A stretch of DNA of 36,447 bases from NCBI GenBank assembly GCA_002684895.1, contig NYVZ01000018.1, positions 40,704 to 77,150 on the forward strand, written 5' to 3'. This document shows, in pieces, positions 10,379 through 21,602 of the stretch. The translations under genes were made by a program, and so were the position numbers. The notes beneath the pieces are model-generated. The model was not told where the DNA came from and made no database searches. It saw only the letters and a list, made by a program, of their open reading frames with translations. Position 1 is the first letter of the stretch. The number at the start of each line of letters is the position of its first letter. Origin of the DNA: Pelagibacteraceae bacterium. Its GTDB lineage: Bacteria; Pseudomonadota; Alphaproteobacteria; Pelagibacterales; Pelagibacteraceae.

Positions 10379-11005
10379 ATGCGCTGGAGTGATGAAGGTT
10401 ATTTAATTTCCGTGGTATCCTCAAAGGAAAACACATCAATAATTAAAGTTTTTACGAAAAACAACGGTTGTTACTCTGGTTTATTATTCGGAAGTTCTTC
10501 TAAAAAAAAGAAACCTGATTTGCAATTAGGAAATAAAATAAAGGTACACTACAATTCCAAAAGCGAAGATAGAATAGGTTATTTTTCCATGGAACTAATT
10601 GAAAATAACTCAATTAAATTTTTTAATGAATATATTAAATTGAATCTATTACTCGCTTCTATTGAATTAATTTCTAAAGTTATGCCTGAACGCCAAACCT
10701 ACGATGGAACATTTGAAGATTTCGATTTATTTTTAAGAAAATTAGAATCAGATAGTCTGAAACCATATCTTTTATGGGAATTCAATTTTTTAAAAAAAAT
10801 GGGATATGGAATTGATTTGGACGATCTTGAACTAAATACTAAAATAAAAGACCTTTTATCTGGCAATAATGTTGACTTTTTATTTGATGACTTGAAAATA
10901 ATTTTTGATTTAAATACGCAAATAATTACTGATGGATTAGTGGATGTAATTAATATATCTAATTTTAAAAACAGATTAAAGATTCTTAAATATTTGAATG
11001 AGTAG
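10379..11005 (+). CDS. recO: DNA repair protein RecO
   Basis: N-terminal DEGYLISVVSSKENTSIIKVFTKNNGCYSGLL; position between era and parC. Confidence 0.85.
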   Translation: MRWSDEGYLISVVSSKENTSIIKVFTKNNGCYSGLLFGSSSKKKKPDLQLGNKIKVHYNSKSEDRIGYFSMELIENNSIKFFNEYIKLNLLLASIELISKVMPERQTYDGTFEDFDLFLRKLESDSLKPYLLWEFNFLKKMGYGIDLDDLELNTKIKDLLSGNNVDFLFDDLKIIFDLNTQIITDGLVDVINISNFKNRLKILKYLNE

Positions 11006-13235
11006 CAATATAATTAAAGGCGAGCTTCGGCACCAATTTGCAAAAAAATATTTAGCTTATGCATTATCAACTATAACACAAAGGGCGCTACCCGATGTGA
11101 GGGACGGGTTAAAGCCTGTGCATAGACGATTACTGTATGCAATGTACTTATTAAATCTCAGTCCAAAATCGCAATTTAAAAAATCTGCAAGAGTTGTTGG
11201 TGATGTAATCGGAAAGTTTCACCCACATGGAGATCAATCAGTTTATGATGCACTCGTTCGATTAGCACAAGATTTTTCTACTAGGTATACTTTGATAGAA
11301 GGACAAGGTAATTTTGGCAATATAGACGGAGATAATGCTGCAGCTATGCGTTATACTGAAACAAAGTTAACTAAAATTTCAGAATTTATTTTAAACGGCA
11401 TAGAAGAGGATACTGTTAAATTTAAAAAGACATACGATGGTGAACTTGAGGAACCAGAAATTTTACCATCATTATTTCCAAATATTTTAGCTAACGGATC
11501 TTCTGGGATAGCTGTGGGTATGGCCACTTCAATTCCTCCCCATAACGTTAATGAAGTTTGTGAGGCGTTAATTCACTTAAATAATAAACCAACTTCCACG
11601 ATAAGAGATTTATTAAAATTTATTAAAGGTCCAGACTTTCCTACTGGTGGTATTTTAAATAATAACAAAAAGGAAATTTACAAAGCTTATAATACTGGAA
11701 GAGGATTTTTTGAAATAAAATCAAAATATAAAATAGAGGATTTAGGAAGAGGCTTATATCAAATTGTGGTTACAGAAATTCCATACTCTGTAAATAAATC
11801 AAAACTAATTGAAAAAATTGCGAATGTAATAATTAATAAAAAAAATAAGTTATTAGAACATGTTAGTGATGAGTCTGATGAAAGAATAAGAATTGTTTTA
11901 AGACCTAAAAATAGAAGTGTTAATCCAAACGATCTAATGAATTCTTTATTTGAACAAACTGAGCTGAAAAATAAATCATTTCTTAATATGAATGTTTTAA
12001 ATGAAAAAAACGAACCTCAAATAATGAATCTTAAAGATATATTAAGGTCATTATTAAAGCATCGCTATAATATACTTAATAATCGTTTAAGGTTTCAATT
12101 AAGTAAAATAAAAAAAAGACTTGAAATATTAAAAGGTTTTTTAATTGTATATAAAAATCTTAATAAAATTATTAAAATAATAAGAAACTCAAATGATCCT
12201 AAAAGAGAATTGTTGCGACAATTTAAATTTTCAATCATTCAAGTAGATGCAATTTTAGAAATGAGATTGAGAAATTTAAAAAAAATAGAAGAAATTGGAA
12301 TAAAAAAAGAATTTAAATTATTAGAAACAGAAAAAAAAAGAATTGGAAAAATTTTAAATTCCAAATTGCTACAAAGAAAAGAAATAAATAAAGAATATGA
12401 GGAAGTGTTATTACATTTTGGTGATAATTCTACATATGGCAAAAGAAAATCAGCATTAGAAAAGTTTGAAGTATTAACAGAAGATGAATTGGTTTCTAAA
12501 TTGGAAGTTGTTGAAAACATTAATTTATCGTTAATTAATAATCAATTCTTAAAAGCCAAAAAAGGTCATTTTAAAACTAATGATTTGCAGCAAAATTCTA
12601 ATTCAAATTTAATAATAAATTGTAAAACCACTGATCAGATATGTATGATATCAAATATTGGCAAATCATATATTCTTGATTGCAGGGCGCTGAAGTTTGG
12701 TTCAATTAAGGGCATTGCAATTTCAAAATATTTAAAACTTAAAGAAAATGAAAAAATTGTTGATGCATTTAAATATTTCGAAAAAAGCAAAATTGTATTA
12801 GCATCTAAAGAAGGTTTTGTTTTCATTGTGAACTCTATTGATTTATTTAGTAATAAAAAATCAGGAAAAAAAATATTCAACGTTAAGAAAAATGATGAAT
12901 GTGCAACATCATGTTTATTTGACGATAAGAAGGATAAGTATTTAGCTGTTTTTTTTAAAGATGATGTAAATAATAAATTAATAATTTTTGACTCAAAAGA
13001 AATTCCTATTTTACAAAAAGGCTCTGGTCTTATTGCTTTTAAGGGCAGAGGTTATAAGTTATCTTCAATCAATACTTTGGAAAACGATTTAGCATTTTAT
13101 GATTACCAAAAAAGAGAATTTGAAGTTAATAAAAATTTAAAGAAGTATTTATCCAAAAGGGGCAAAGCTGGTAAATCAATTAAATTAAAAAATGTCAGAT
13201 TCTTTAGAGGTTTTGATGATAATTTTGTTTTATGA
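10998..13235 (+). CDS. parC: DNA topoisomerase IV subunit A
   Basis: RALPDVRDGLKPVHRRLLYAM; HPHGDQSVYDALVRLAQDF; AAMRYTETKL. Confidence 0.94.
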   Translation: MSSNIIKGELRHQFAKKYLAYALSTITQRALPDVRDGLKPVHRRLLYAMYLLNLSPKSQFKKSARVVGDVIGKFHPHGDQSVYDALVRLAQDFSTRYTLIEGQGNFGNIDGDNAAAMRYTETKLTKISEFILNGIEEDTVKFKKTYDGELEEPEILPSLFPNILANGSSGIAVGMATSIPPHNVNEVCEALIHLNNKPTSTIRDLLKFIKGPDFPTGGILNNNKKEIYKAYNTGRGFFEIKSKYKIEDLGRGLYQIVVTEIPYSVNKSKLIEKIANVIINKKNKLLEHVSDESDERIRIVLRPKNRSVNPNDLMNSLFEQTELKNKSFLNMNVLNEKNEPQIMNLKDILRSLLKHRYNILNNRLRFQLSKIKKRLEILKGFLIVYKNLNKIIKIIRNSNDPKRELLRQFKFSIIQVDAILEMRLRNLKKIEEIGIKKEFKLLETEKKRIGKILNSKLLQRKEINKEYEEVLLHFGDNSTYGKRKSALEKFEVLTEDELVSKLEVVENINLSLINNQFLKAKKGHFKTNDLQQNSNSNLIINCKTTDQICMISNIGKSYILDCRALKFGSIKGIAISKYLKLKENEKIVDAFKYFEKSKIVLASKEGFVFIVNSIDLFSNKKSGKKIFNVKKNDECATSCLFDDKKDKYLAVFFKDDVNNKLIIFDSKEIPILQKGSGLIAFKGRGYKLSSINTLENDLAFYDYQKREFEVNKNLKKYLSKRGKAGKSIKLKNVRFFRGFDDNFVL

Positions 13236-13675
13236 AATTAAATAAATTCAAATTAGCATTATCTAATTATCCAACTGGTATAGTATGTGTTTTTTCAAAA
13301 AGAAAAAAATTATACGAAGCAATTTTAGTAAATTCATTTACATCTGTTTCTTTAAAACCACCACTTGTTCTTTGGAGTTTAGATAAAAACTCAAGCAAAT
13401 TTAATGCTTTTAAGAATTCCAAAGATCAAATGATAGTACTACTTAGCAAAAACCAAAAAAAATTTGCTCAAAAAATTGCATTTAATAAAGATAAGGTAAG
13501 CGACATGGAGCTTAAAAAAATTTTGAAATCGTCTATATGTTCGTTATATTGTACAAAATTGAAGAAAATTAAGGCAGGTGACCATTTCACTTTTTTTTTA
13601 AAAATAAAAAAAATATCAAATATAAAAACACTTAAGCCCCTAATATATTATAAAAAAAATTTTCTAACAATTTGA
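13232..13675 (+). CDS. flavin reductase-like (FMN-binding split-barrel) protein
   Basis: YPTGIVCVFS; ILVNSFTSVSLKPPLVLWSL; AGDHFTFF. Confidence 0.8.
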   Translation: MKLNKFKLALSNYPTGIVCVFSKRKKLYEAILVNSFTSVSLKPPLVLWSLDKNSSKFNAFKNSKDQMIVLLSKNQKKFAQKIAFNKDKVSDMELKKILKSSICSLYCTKLKKIKAGDHFTFFLKIKKISNIKTLKPLIYYKKNFLTI

Positions 13676-13692
13676 GTAATTGTTAGTTTTTT
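13664..13692 (+). terminator. intrinsic terminator: stem CTAACAATT/AATTGTTAG, loop TGAGT containing the TGA stop, then T6
   Basis: perfect 9-bp inverted repeat followed by TTTTTT. Confidence 0.8.
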
Positions 13693-13742
13693 GTTATTTG
13701 TTAAGTTGAGATTTTTAAGCATTAATATAAAATATATTTATC

Positions 13743-14189
13743 TTGGTAAAAAAAAATATCACAAATTCTGTACTAATTTCTTCCGATCATGCAGGATATG
13801 ATTTAAAACAAATAATTAAGAATTATTTGTGTAAAAAAAAATTTAAAGTATTAGATTATGGTCCATTTGATAATAGTTCAGTAGATTACCCCGATTATGC
13901 AAAGAAACTTGCCAAAAAAATATCATCCAGTAATTTTGGTATTTTGATCTGTGGGACTGGGATTGGAATGTCAATTGTAGCGAATCGATATAAAAAAGTA
14001 CGTGCATCTTTAGTTTTTAATGCAAAAACAGCCAAATTAGCCAGAGAGCACAATAATTCGAATGTTTTAGTTTTGGGATCAAGGGTGACAAATAAAATTA
14101 ATGCTTTAAAAATAGTGAATATTTTTTTTAAAACTAAATTTTTAAAAGGTAGACACTCTAGAAGGGTAAAAAAATTTAATAATGTCTAA
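13743..14189 (+). CDS. rpiB: ribose-5-phosphate isomerase B (RpiB/LacA family), TTG start
   Basis: [43 protein letters not shown]. Confidence 0.93.
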   Translation: MVKKNITNSVLISSDHAGYDLKQIIKNYLCKKKFKVLDYGPFDNSSVDYPDYAKKLAKKISSSNFGILICGTGIGMSIVANRYKKVRASLVFNAKTAKLAREHNNSNVLVLGSRVTNKINALKIVNIFFKTKFLKGRHSRRVKKFNNV

Positions 14190-15468
14190 AGAATTAAAAG
14201 TTAATAATATTTTTTTTGAACAAAATTTAAAAGAAAGCGATCCAGAATTGTACTCTTCCATTATGGAAGAATTGGATCGTCAAAAGAACCACCTTGAACT
14301 TATCGCCTCTGAAAATATAGCTTCGAAAGCTGTTATCGAGGCACAAGGATCAGTCTTAACAAATAAGTATGCCGAAGGATATCCGGGCAAAAGATATTAT
14401 GGAGGTTGTGAATTTGTAGATAAATCAGAAACTCTAGCTATTGAAAGAGCTACAGAGTTATTTGATGTAAAATTTGCAAATGTCCAACCTCATTCAGGTG
14501 CCCAGGCAAACGGTGCAGTTTTTTTAGCATTGTTGAATCCTGGAGATACAATTTTAGGAATGGGCATTGATCAGGGTGGACATTTAACTCATGGTGCACC
14601 ACCAGCGCAATCAGGCAAATGGTTTAATGCTGTAGCCTATGGTGTCGATAAAGAGTCAGGTTACATAGATTACGAACAATTGAAGCAATTAGCACAAGAA
14701 TGCAAACCCAAATTAATTATTGCAGGTGGTAGTGCGTACTCAAGAATAATAGATTTTAAAAAATTTAGAGAAGTAGCAGATAGTGTTGGTGCATATTTAT
14801 TAGTTGATATGGCTCATTTTTCGGGTTTAGTAGCAGGTAAAGTTTATCCAAATCCATGTGATTATGCTGATGTCGTAACTTCAACTACGCACAAGGTTTT
14901 AAGAGGTCCGAGAGGTGGAATAATATTAACCAATAATGAAGAACTAGCAAAAAAATTTAATTCAGCAGTTTTCCCTGGATTGCAAGGTGGCCCATTAATG
15001 CATGTTATTGCCTCCAAAGCAGTGTGTTTCAAAGAAGCACTTCAGAGTGATTTTAAAGTTTACGCAAAAAATGTTATTGAGAATGCTAAAATTTTATCTG
15101 AAACTTTAAAAAATCTTGGATATAAAATTTTTTCTGGAGGGACAGACACACATTTGGTGTTAATTGACTTAAGGCCTTTAGGCTTAACAGGAAAAGAAGC
15201 GGAAAAATCATTAGTAAATGCGAACCTTACATGCAATAAAAACGGTATACCATACGATGAGGCAAAACCTTGGATAACTTCGGGGATCAGACTAGGAACA
15301 CCAGCTTGCACCACAAGAGGCTTTGGCTTAGCAGAATTTAAACTTGTAGCTGAATTAGTAGATGAAGTATTGAGTGGATTAAAAAATAGTAGAGATGATA
15401 ATTCTAAGGCTGAAAACTCAGTGAAGAAAAAAGTTATTGAACTTTGCAAGAAATTTCCAATCTATTAA
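14182..15468 (+). CDS. glyA: serine hydroxymethyltransferase
   Basis: [40 protein letters not shown]. Confidence 0.98.
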   Translation: MSKELKVNNIFFEQNLKESDPELYSSIMEELDRQKNHLELIASENIASKAVIEAQGSVLTNKYAEGYPGKRYYGGCEFVDKSETLAIERATELFDVKFANVQPHSGAQANGAVFLALLNPGDTILGMGIDQGGHLTHGAPPAQSGKWFNAVAYGVDKESGYIDYEQLKQLAQECKPKLIIAGGSAYSRIIDFKKFREVADSVGAYLLVDMAHFSGLVAGKVYPNPCDYADVVTSTTHKVLRGPRGGIILTNNEELAKKFNSAVFPGLQGGPLMHVIASKAVCFKEALQSDFKVYAKNVIENAKILSETLKNLGYKIFSGGTDTHLVLIDLRPLGLTGKEAEKSLVNANLTCNKNGIPYDEAKPWITSGIRLGTPACTTRGFGLAEFKLVAELVDEVLSGLKNSRDDNSKAENSVKKKVIELCKKFPIY

Positions 15469-15471
15469 TTT

Positions 15472-15933
15472 ATGCTTTGTCCATTTTGTAAAGAAAAAGA
15501 TACATCAGTTATTGACTCTAGATCAACAGAGGATGGAACAGCAATTCGAAGAAGGCGCCTTAGCAGTTGCTGCAAACAAAGATTTACAACTTTCGAAAGG
15601 GTCCAGTTTAGAGAATTAACTGTAGTCAAAAAAAACGGAAGAAAGTCTTCTTTTGATAGAGAAAAATTAGCTAGGTCAGTAATTACCGCATTAAGAAAAA
15701 GACCAATTGATAGTGAAACAATAGAAAAATTTGTATCTAAAATTTATAGAAGTCTAGAAGATCTTGGTCAAAATGAAATTATGTCGTCCACAATAGGCAA
15801 ATTTGTTATGGATGGTTTAAAAGAATTAGACCATGTTGGTTATGTTAGGTTTGCTTCAGTTTACACAGATTTTAAAGAAGCTAAAGATTTTGAGCAATTT
15901 GTGGATAAGATAAATGGGCAAAGCAAAAAGTAA
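15472..15933 (+). CDS. nrdR: transcriptional repressor NrdR (zinc ribbon plus ATP-cone)
   Basis: [51 protein letters not shown]. Confidence 0.95.
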   Translation: MLCPFCKEKDTSVIDSRSTEDGTAIRRRRLSSCCKQRFTTFERVQFRELTVVKKNGRKSSFDREKLARSVITALRKRPIDSETIEKFVSKIYRSLEDLGQNEIMSSTIGKFVMDGLKELDHVGYVRFASVYTDFKEAKDFEQFVDKINGQSKK

Positions 15934-17002
15934 AGAGCTAAATAAATATTTTTTAAAACTTTCAAATAAACTTTCAGAAATAAATCAATTTGAAACTTTT
16001 CCAAATCCTTGTGTTGGTGCAGTGCTAGTATATAAAAACAATATATCGACTTCTTACACAGGAAAAGATGGTTCACCTCATGCTGAGTACAAGCTGCTCA
16101 AAGATCGTAAAAATATATATAATAGCAATCTATACACTTCTTTAGAACCATGTTGTCATAAAGGTAAAAATCCGTCCTGTGTTGACATTATTCTTAAAAA
16201 AAAAATCAAAAATGTTTACACAAACAGTAAAGATTTTGATTATCGTGTCAAAGGCAAAACAAAAATTTTTTTAAATAAAAAAAATGTAAAAATTTTTTAT
16301 AAGAATAATGAGTCTAATTCTTCAAAAATACATAATTTTTCATCAAAAGCAAAAATACCCTATGTGGTTTCAAAAATTGCATTAAGTGGAGATGGTTTTT
16401 CAAAACATGACAAAAAAAAACTTTTTACAGGTAAGCATGCTCTCAAGTTTGCTCATTTGCTAAGGTATAAATCAGACTCCATATTAATTGGTCAGAAAAC
16501 ATTTAACGATGATAACCCAAAGCTAGACTCAAGAATTGAAGGAATTAAAAAAAAAATAAAAATATTTAGTATCAATCAACAGTTGAAGATTAATCCTCAA
16601 GTATTAAAGAACCCGTGTCTTCGAAATTCTCATATTTTTCATAATTGTAAAGATCGAGAAAGAGTTAGAAAGCTAGGCAAATTGTTTAAATTAATAAGAT
16701 TTGATTTCAACGAAGATGAGGTTTGCCATAGAATTCTTAAAATAATTTACAAGTTAAACTGTAAAAAAATATTAATTGAGGGAGGCATTCATACCTTAGA
16801 AAGTTTTTTGAAAGCTAAATTGATTAATGAACTTTATGTTGTAAAAAATAAACATTTTTTTAAAAAACATGGGCTGTTAGACGCAAGAAGATTTATAAAT
16901 TCTTTAAAAATTAAGCCAAATGAAATAATTTCACTAGAAGAAAATACTATTTTAAAATACAAACCTAGATATGTTTACAGGGATAATACAAAGTACCGCT
17001 AA
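15914..17002 (+). CDS. ribD: bifunctional diaminohydroxyphosphoribosylaminopyrimidine deaminase / 5-amino-6-(5-phosphoribosylamino)uracil reductase
   Basis: [36 protein letters not shown]. Confidence 0.92.
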   Translation: MGKAKSKELNKYFLKLSNKLSEINQFETFPNPCVGAVLVYKNNISTSYTGKDGSPHAEYKLLKDRKNIYNSNLYTSLEPCCHKGKNPSCVDIILKKKIKNVYTNSKDFDYRVKGKTKIFLNKKNVKIFYKNNESNSSKIHNFSSKAKIPYVVSKIALSGDGFSKHDKKKLFTGKHALKFAHLLRYKSDSILIGQKTFNDDNPKLDSRIEGIKKKIKIFSINQQLKINPQVLKNPCLRNSHIFHNCKDRERVRKLGKLFKLIRFDFNEDEVCHRILKIIYKLNCKKILIEGGIHTLESFLKAKLINELYVVKNKHFFKKHGLLDARRFINSLKIKPNEIISLEENTILKYKPRYVYRDNTKYR

Positions 17003-17561
17003 ATTAAATCAAATTGTAAATAAAAATAATAATTATACATTTGTTCTAGAGAGCAATTTACGATTAATTAAAAAAGATATTGGCACATCGATTGCAATAG
17101 ATGGCGTGTGTTTAACATTAACTAAAATTCAAAAACAGTCCGAAAGTAAAAAAAAATTATTTTTTAATATATCACCTGAAACATTAAAAATATCATCGCT
17201 GCAGAATAAGGGGGTTGGGACAATTTTAAATTTAGAAAAATCTCTCAAATTTGGTGACGAAATAGCAGGTCACTTTTTACAGGGTCATGTTGATGATACT
17301 GGTAAAATTTTGTCCGTTAGTAAAAACAAAAATTCGTGGATTTTTTGGATTAAATTTAAATCAAAATTTAAAAAATATTTAGTAAGCAAAGGATCTATAG
17401 CAATTAATGGCGTTTCATTAACAATCAATGAAATTAAAAATAGCAGTATTAGAGTTGATATTATTCCACATACATTTGATAAAACAAATTTTAAATTTTT
17501 AAAGAAAAATATGGATGTCAATTTAGAGTATGATCTGTTGATGAAATTTCTAAAAAAATGA
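16971..17561 (+). CDS. ribE: riboflavin synthase alpha subunit
   Basis: MFTGIIQ start; two repeats with IAIDGVCLTLT and IAINGVSLTIN; GHFLQGHVD. Confidence 0.96.
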   Translation: MFTGIIQSTAKLNQIVNKNNNYTFVLESNLRLIKKDIGTSIAIDGVCLTLTKIQKQSESKKKLFFNISPETLKISSLQNKGVGTILNLEKSLKFGDEIAGHFLQGHVDDTGKILSVSKNKNSWIFWIKFKSKFKKYLVSKGSIAINGVSLTINEIKNSSIRVDIIPHTFDKTNFKFLKKNMDVNLEYDLLMKFLKK

Positions 17562-18643
17562 AAAAAAAATATTGTAATATTGAAAAGCTTTTAAATTTTG
17601 CAAAAAAAGGTAAAATTTTTATTTTAGTTGATGATGAGAGCAGAGAAAATGAGGGCGATTTAGTTTTCTTAGCTAATAAGTGTACTCCAAAAAAAATAAA
17701 TTTTATGGCAAAATATGGTCGAGGATTAATTTGTTTAGCCCTAGATAAGAAGCAATCAGATAAACTAGGTCTTAAACTAATGTCTAACTCGAATGGAACT
17801 AGATTTAGTACAGCATTTACCGTCAGCATTGAAGCAAAGAAAGGTGTCACTACTGGAATATCTGCGTTTGATAGATCAAAAACAGTTTCGACTGCAATTA
17901 AAAAAGCATCAACAAAGAAAGACATAGTTTCACCTGGTCATATTTTTCCATTAGTTGCAAAAAAAGGTGGCGTACTTATAAGAACGGGTCACACCGAAGC
18001 TTCTGTTGATATTGCAAAGATGGCATCAAATTCCTTAGGAGCAGTAATATGTGAAATTATGAATGATGATGGATCCATGGCTAAAAGGGACCAACTTTTT
18101 AAATTTGCTAAAAAGCACAATTTACAAATTGCTAAGATAGAAGATTTAATTGCGTACAGATTAAAAAAAGAGAATTTTATTAAATTAATACGTAAAACAA
18201 AATTAAAATTTAAAAATAAAAGCTTTGAAAAACAGTTCTTTATTAATACAATTGACAAGCAAGATCATTTGGCTATTTCAAGTAAAAATATAGATTATAA
18301 CAATTGTAGAGTTAGAGTCCTTTCTTTAAAAAACTATGATAGAAAAAAAAATATTCTACAAATCAAGGATGTAAAAAAGGCTTTAAATTATTTATACAAG
18401 TTTGATAGTTTTACATTAATTATCATCAAGGATTACGCAATAAATGAGTACAATAATGTTATAAAATTTATGAATTCTAAAAAAGAGTCTCCAGCAAATT
18501 TAATTAGAAATTATGGAGTTGGTGCACAAATCATTAAAAAACTTGGATTAAACAATTTAATTTTAGTTACAAAATCAAAAAAAAAGATAGTAGGTCTGGA
18601 TGGCTTTGGTATTAAAATTAAAAGACAAGAAATTTTTAAATGA
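17558..18643 (+). CDS. ribB: 3,4-dihydroxy-2-butanone 4-phosphate synthase with degenerate GTP cyclohydrolase II-like C-terminal domain
   Basis: DDESRENEGDLV; GRGLICLAL; IRTGHTEASVDIA; C-terminal domain lacks the RCDCG and QEGRGIG motifs. Confidence 0.92.
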   Translation: MKKKYCNIEKLLNFAKKGKIFILVDDESRENEGDLVFLANKCTPKKINFMAKYGRGLICLALDKKQSDKLGLKLMSNSNGTRFSTAFTVSIEAKKGVTTGISAFDRSKTVSTAIKKASTKKDIVSPGHIFPLVAKKGGVLIRTGHTEASVDIAKMASNSLGAVICEIMNDDGSMAKRDQLFKFAKKHNLQIAKIEDLIAYRLKKENFIKLIRKTKLKFKNKSFEKQFFINTIDKQDHLAISSKNIDYNNCRVRVLSLKNYDRKKNILQIKDVKKALNYLYKFDSFTLIIIKDYAINEYNNVIKFMNSKKESPANLIRNYGVGAQIIKKLGLNNLILVTKSKKKIVGLDGFGIKIKRQEIFK

Positions 18644-19050
18644 AAACCTGTTTAATCGTCTATTCTGATTATTATAAAGATATTTCAAAATCTTTATTAA
18701 AAGGATCAATAAATATCCTAAAAAAAAATAATATTAAATACGAATTACATCGTATAGATGGATCATTTGAAATTCCTCAGCTAATAAATATTAAATTAAA
18801 ATCAAAAAAATATTGTGCCGCATTAGCTCTTGGATGTATTATAAAAGGTCAAACGCCGCATTTTGATTTTATTTCTTCAAGTATTTCAAATTCAATTATG
18901 GATCTATCCATAAAATACTCACTACCTATAGCGAATGGAGTACTCAATTGTTTAAATAAAAAACAAGCAAAATTGCGAAGTTCATCCAAAAAAAACAAAG
19001 GTGCTGAGGCGGCTAAAGCTCTTTTATCTGTTTTAAAATACTTAAAATGA
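18640..19050 (+). CDS. ribH: 6,7-dimethyl-8-ribityllumazine synthase
   Basis: GSFEIPQ; ALGCIIKGQTPHFDFI. Confidence 0.94.
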   Translation: MKTCLIVYSDYYKDISKSLLKGSINILKKNNIKYELHRIDGSFEIPQLINIKLKSKKYCAALALGCIIKGQTPHFDFISSSISNSIMDLSIKYSLPIANGVLNCLNKKQAKLRSSSKKNKGAEAAKALLSVLKYLK

Positions 19051-19430
19051 AATCTACGACCAGAGTAAAGTTAGTTCAAAAAATTTACGAAAAAACAAGC
19101 AATCCTGATGGGTCAATTGATTTTGGTAAAGATCCGTTTGTAAGACATATAAAAAAAGTATTTACGGGATATTTTGAAAAAAATGCTGAACTTGAACAAT
19201 TATTGAATGACAATTTATCAAACAAATTAAGTATTAAAAATTTAGACTTGCTTTTAAAAATTATAATTAAGAGTTCAATTTATGAACTTAAATATTGCAA
19301 AAAAGTTCCATTTAAAGTTGTTATTGATCAATATTTGGACGTTACTGATAAATTTTACGGCAATGATCAAAAAAGGCTTGTAAATGGGGTCTTAGATAGT
19401 GCAGCAAAAGCTATTAAGCAATCTATTTAA
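19047..19430 (+). CDS. nusB: transcription antitermination factor NusB
   Basis: VPFKVVIDQYLDVTDKFYGNDQKRLVNGVLD motif. Confidence 0.93.
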   Translation: MKSTTRVKLVQKIYEKTSNPDGSIDFGKDPFVRHIKKVFTGYFEKNAELEQLLNDNLSNKLSIKNLDLLLKIIIKSSIYELKYCKKVPFKVVIDQYLDVTDKFYGNDQKRLVNGVLDSAAKAIKQSI

Positions 19431-19498
19431 GTTGATTTTATCCTCAATTTTTGGCATTAGCGTCTTTTTAAACCAAGAACATAAAGGAAGATATTTTC

Positions 19499-21598
19499 AT
19501 GAACCCAGCAGAAATAATTAACTATGTAATAATTTGCGGAGTAGCTGCAGTTGCGTATGGTTGGCTTGCAAGTAGTCAAATATTAAAATCTGACGCAGGT
19601 AATAAAACTATGCAAGAGATTGCCGGTGCTATTCAAGAAGGGGCACAAGCATATTTAAACAGACAATACAAAACTATAGCTATTGTTGGTGTTGTTGTAC
19701 TCGTCTTAATTGGATATTTATTTAGTCCTTTAGTTGCAGTAGGATATTTAATTGGTGCAGCATTATCAGGTGTTGCTGGTTACGTAGGAATGATTATTTC
19801 TGTAAGAGCAAATGTTAGAACTGCAGAAGCTAGTAGAAAAGGTTTGGCAAAAGGATTAAATATAGCATTTAAATCTGGGGCAGTTACTGGAATGCTAGTT
19901 GCGGGTTTGGCTTTATTATCTATCACTGTTTATTATAAGTTTTTAGTTGCAAATAACTCATCCGAAAGAGAAGTTATCGATGCATTAGTTGCATTAGGAT
20001 TCGGTGCTTCACTAATTTCTATTTTTGCAAGATTAGGTGGTGGTATTTTTACTAAAGGAGCAGATGTGGGCGCAGATCTTGTTGGAAAAGTTGAAGCTGG
20101 AATACCAGAAGATGATCCAAGAAACCCTGCAGTTATTGCAGACAATGTTGGTGACAATGTTGGAGACTGTGCAGGTATGGCAGCTGATTTGTTTGAAACA
20201 TATGCTGTTACCTTGGTTGCTACTATGGTTTTGGCATCAATATTTTTTACTGGTAATCAGAGCATGATGGTTTACCCATTGGCGATTGGTGGCGTATGTA
20301 TTTTAACGTCTATAATCGGAACTTTTTTTGTTAGATTAGGAAAAAGTAAAAATATTATGGGCGCACTTTACAAAGGTTTCGTTGCAACAGCCATATTATC
20401 TTTAGCAGCAATGCATCCTGTAACTGATTTTGTTATTGGTTTAGAAAAAGTTTATAAAGTTGCTGGACAATCTTTCACGGGGAATGATCTGTTTTATTGT
20501 GCAGTGATTGGATTGGTAATTACAGGATTAATTATTTGGGTTACTGAATATTATACAGGTACAAATTACAGACCAGTACAATCAGTTGCCAAATCATCAA
20601 CTACTGGACATGGTACAAATGTTATTCAGGGATTAGCTGTATCTATGGAAGCTACAGCTTTGCCAGCATTGATAATTGTAGTGGGTATTATTTCTACCTA
20701 TACTTTAGCTGGTTTATTTGGAATCGCTATTGCTGTTACAAGTATGCTAGCATTAACAGGAATGGTAGTTGCTTTAGATGCCTACGGACCGGTGACAGAT
20801 AATGCAGGAGGAATTGCTGAAATGTCAAAACTTCCTTCTAGCGTAAGAAAAACAACTGATGCCCTAGATGCAGTTGGCAATACTACTAAAGCTGTTACAA
20901 AAGGTTATGCCATCGGATCAGCTGGTCTTGGTGCACTGGTATTATTCGCAGCATATACTGAGGACATAAAATATTTTTCTGCTCAAAAATCATCTGCATT
21001 AAGCGGTATAGAAGTGAGTTTTGATTTATCAAACCCTTATGTTGTAGTAGGTCTTTTGATTGGTGGCTTATTGCCTTACCTATTTGGATCTATGGGTATG
21101 CAAGCTGTAGGTAGAGCAGCAGGATCGGTAGTTAATGAAGTTAGAAGACAGTTTAAAAAAATGCCAGGTATTATGAAAAGAAAACAAAAACCAGACTACG
21201 CAAAGGCAGTTGATCTATTAACTAAGGCTGCAATTAAAGAAATGATAGTACCCTCTCTACTTCCTGTTCTTTCACCAATTGCTGTCTATTTTATAGTACT
21301 AAATATTGCAGATCAGTCATCTGCATTATCTGCATTAGGAGCAATGTTATTAGGAGTAATTGTTACAGGTCTATTTGTAGCTATTTCAATGACTGCTGGT
21401 GGTGGCGCATGGGATAATGCAAAGAAATATATTGAAGATGGAAATTTTGGTGGAAAAGGTTCTGAAGCACATAAAGCAGCAGTCACTGGTGATACGGTTG
21501 GTGACCCTTATAAAGATACTGCTGGACCCGCGGTAAATCCAATGATTAAAATAACAAATATTGTGGCATTATTGCTTCTGGCAATTATTTCTCATTAA
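19499..21598 (+). CDS. hppA: membrane-bound proton-pumping pyrophosphatase, probably K+-independent type
   Basis: [55 protein letters not shown] (Lys/Thr signature of the K+-independent class). Confidence 0.97.
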   Translation: MNPAEIINYVIICGVAAVAYGWLASSQILKSDAGNKTMQEIAGAIQEGAQAYLNRQYKTIAIVGVVVLVLIGYLFSPLVAVGYLIGAALSGVAGYVGMIISVRANVRTAEASRKGLAKGLNIAFKSGAVTGMLVAGLALLSITVYYKFLVANNSSEREVIDALVALGFGASLISIFARLGGGIFTKGADVGADLVGKVEAGIPEDDPRNPAVIADNVGDNVGDCAGMAADLFETYAVTLVATMVLASIFFTGNQSMMVYPLAIGGVCILTSIIGTFFVRLGKSKNIMGALYKGFVATAILSLAAMHPVTDFVIGLEKVYKVAGQSFTGNDLFYCAVIGLVITGLIIWVTEYYTGTNYRPVQSVAKSSTTGHGTNVIQGLAVSMEATALPALIIVVGIISTYTLAGLFGIAIAVTSMLALTGMVVALDAYGPVTDNAGGIAEMSKLPSSVRKTTDALDAVGNTTKAVTKGYAIGSAGLGALVLFAAYTEDIKYFSAQKSSALSGIEVSFDLSNPYVVVGLLIGGLLPYLFGSMGMQAVGRAAGSVVNEVRRQFKKMPGIMKRKQKPDYAKAVDLLTKAAIKEMIVPSLLPVLSPIAVYFIVLNIADQSSALSALGAMLLGVIVTGLFVAISMTAGGGAWDNAKKYIEDGNFGGKGSEAHKAAVTGDTVGDPYKDTAGPAVNPMIKITNIVALLLLAIISH

Positions 21599-21602
21599 TT
21601 AG

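Noticed and set aside
11217-11260. ParC quinolone-region Gln (HPHGDQSVYD) as a resistance mutation
   Set aside because: To my recollection Gln here is common in alphaproteobacterial ParC; not evidence of selection
12239-12880. Two minus-strand ORFs inside parC
   Set aside because: Low-complexity Ser/Leu/Phe-rich translations of the A-rich sense strand
15060-15449. 129-aa minus-strand ORF inside glyA
   Set aside because: Antisense to a highly conserved CDS; composition is a shadow of the glyA frame
17518-17925. 135-aa minus-strand ORF over ribE/ribB
   Set aside because: Shadow ORF across a conserved operon junction
20037-20267. 76-aa alternate-frame ORF inside hppA
   Set aside because: Out-of-frame shadow of a conserved region
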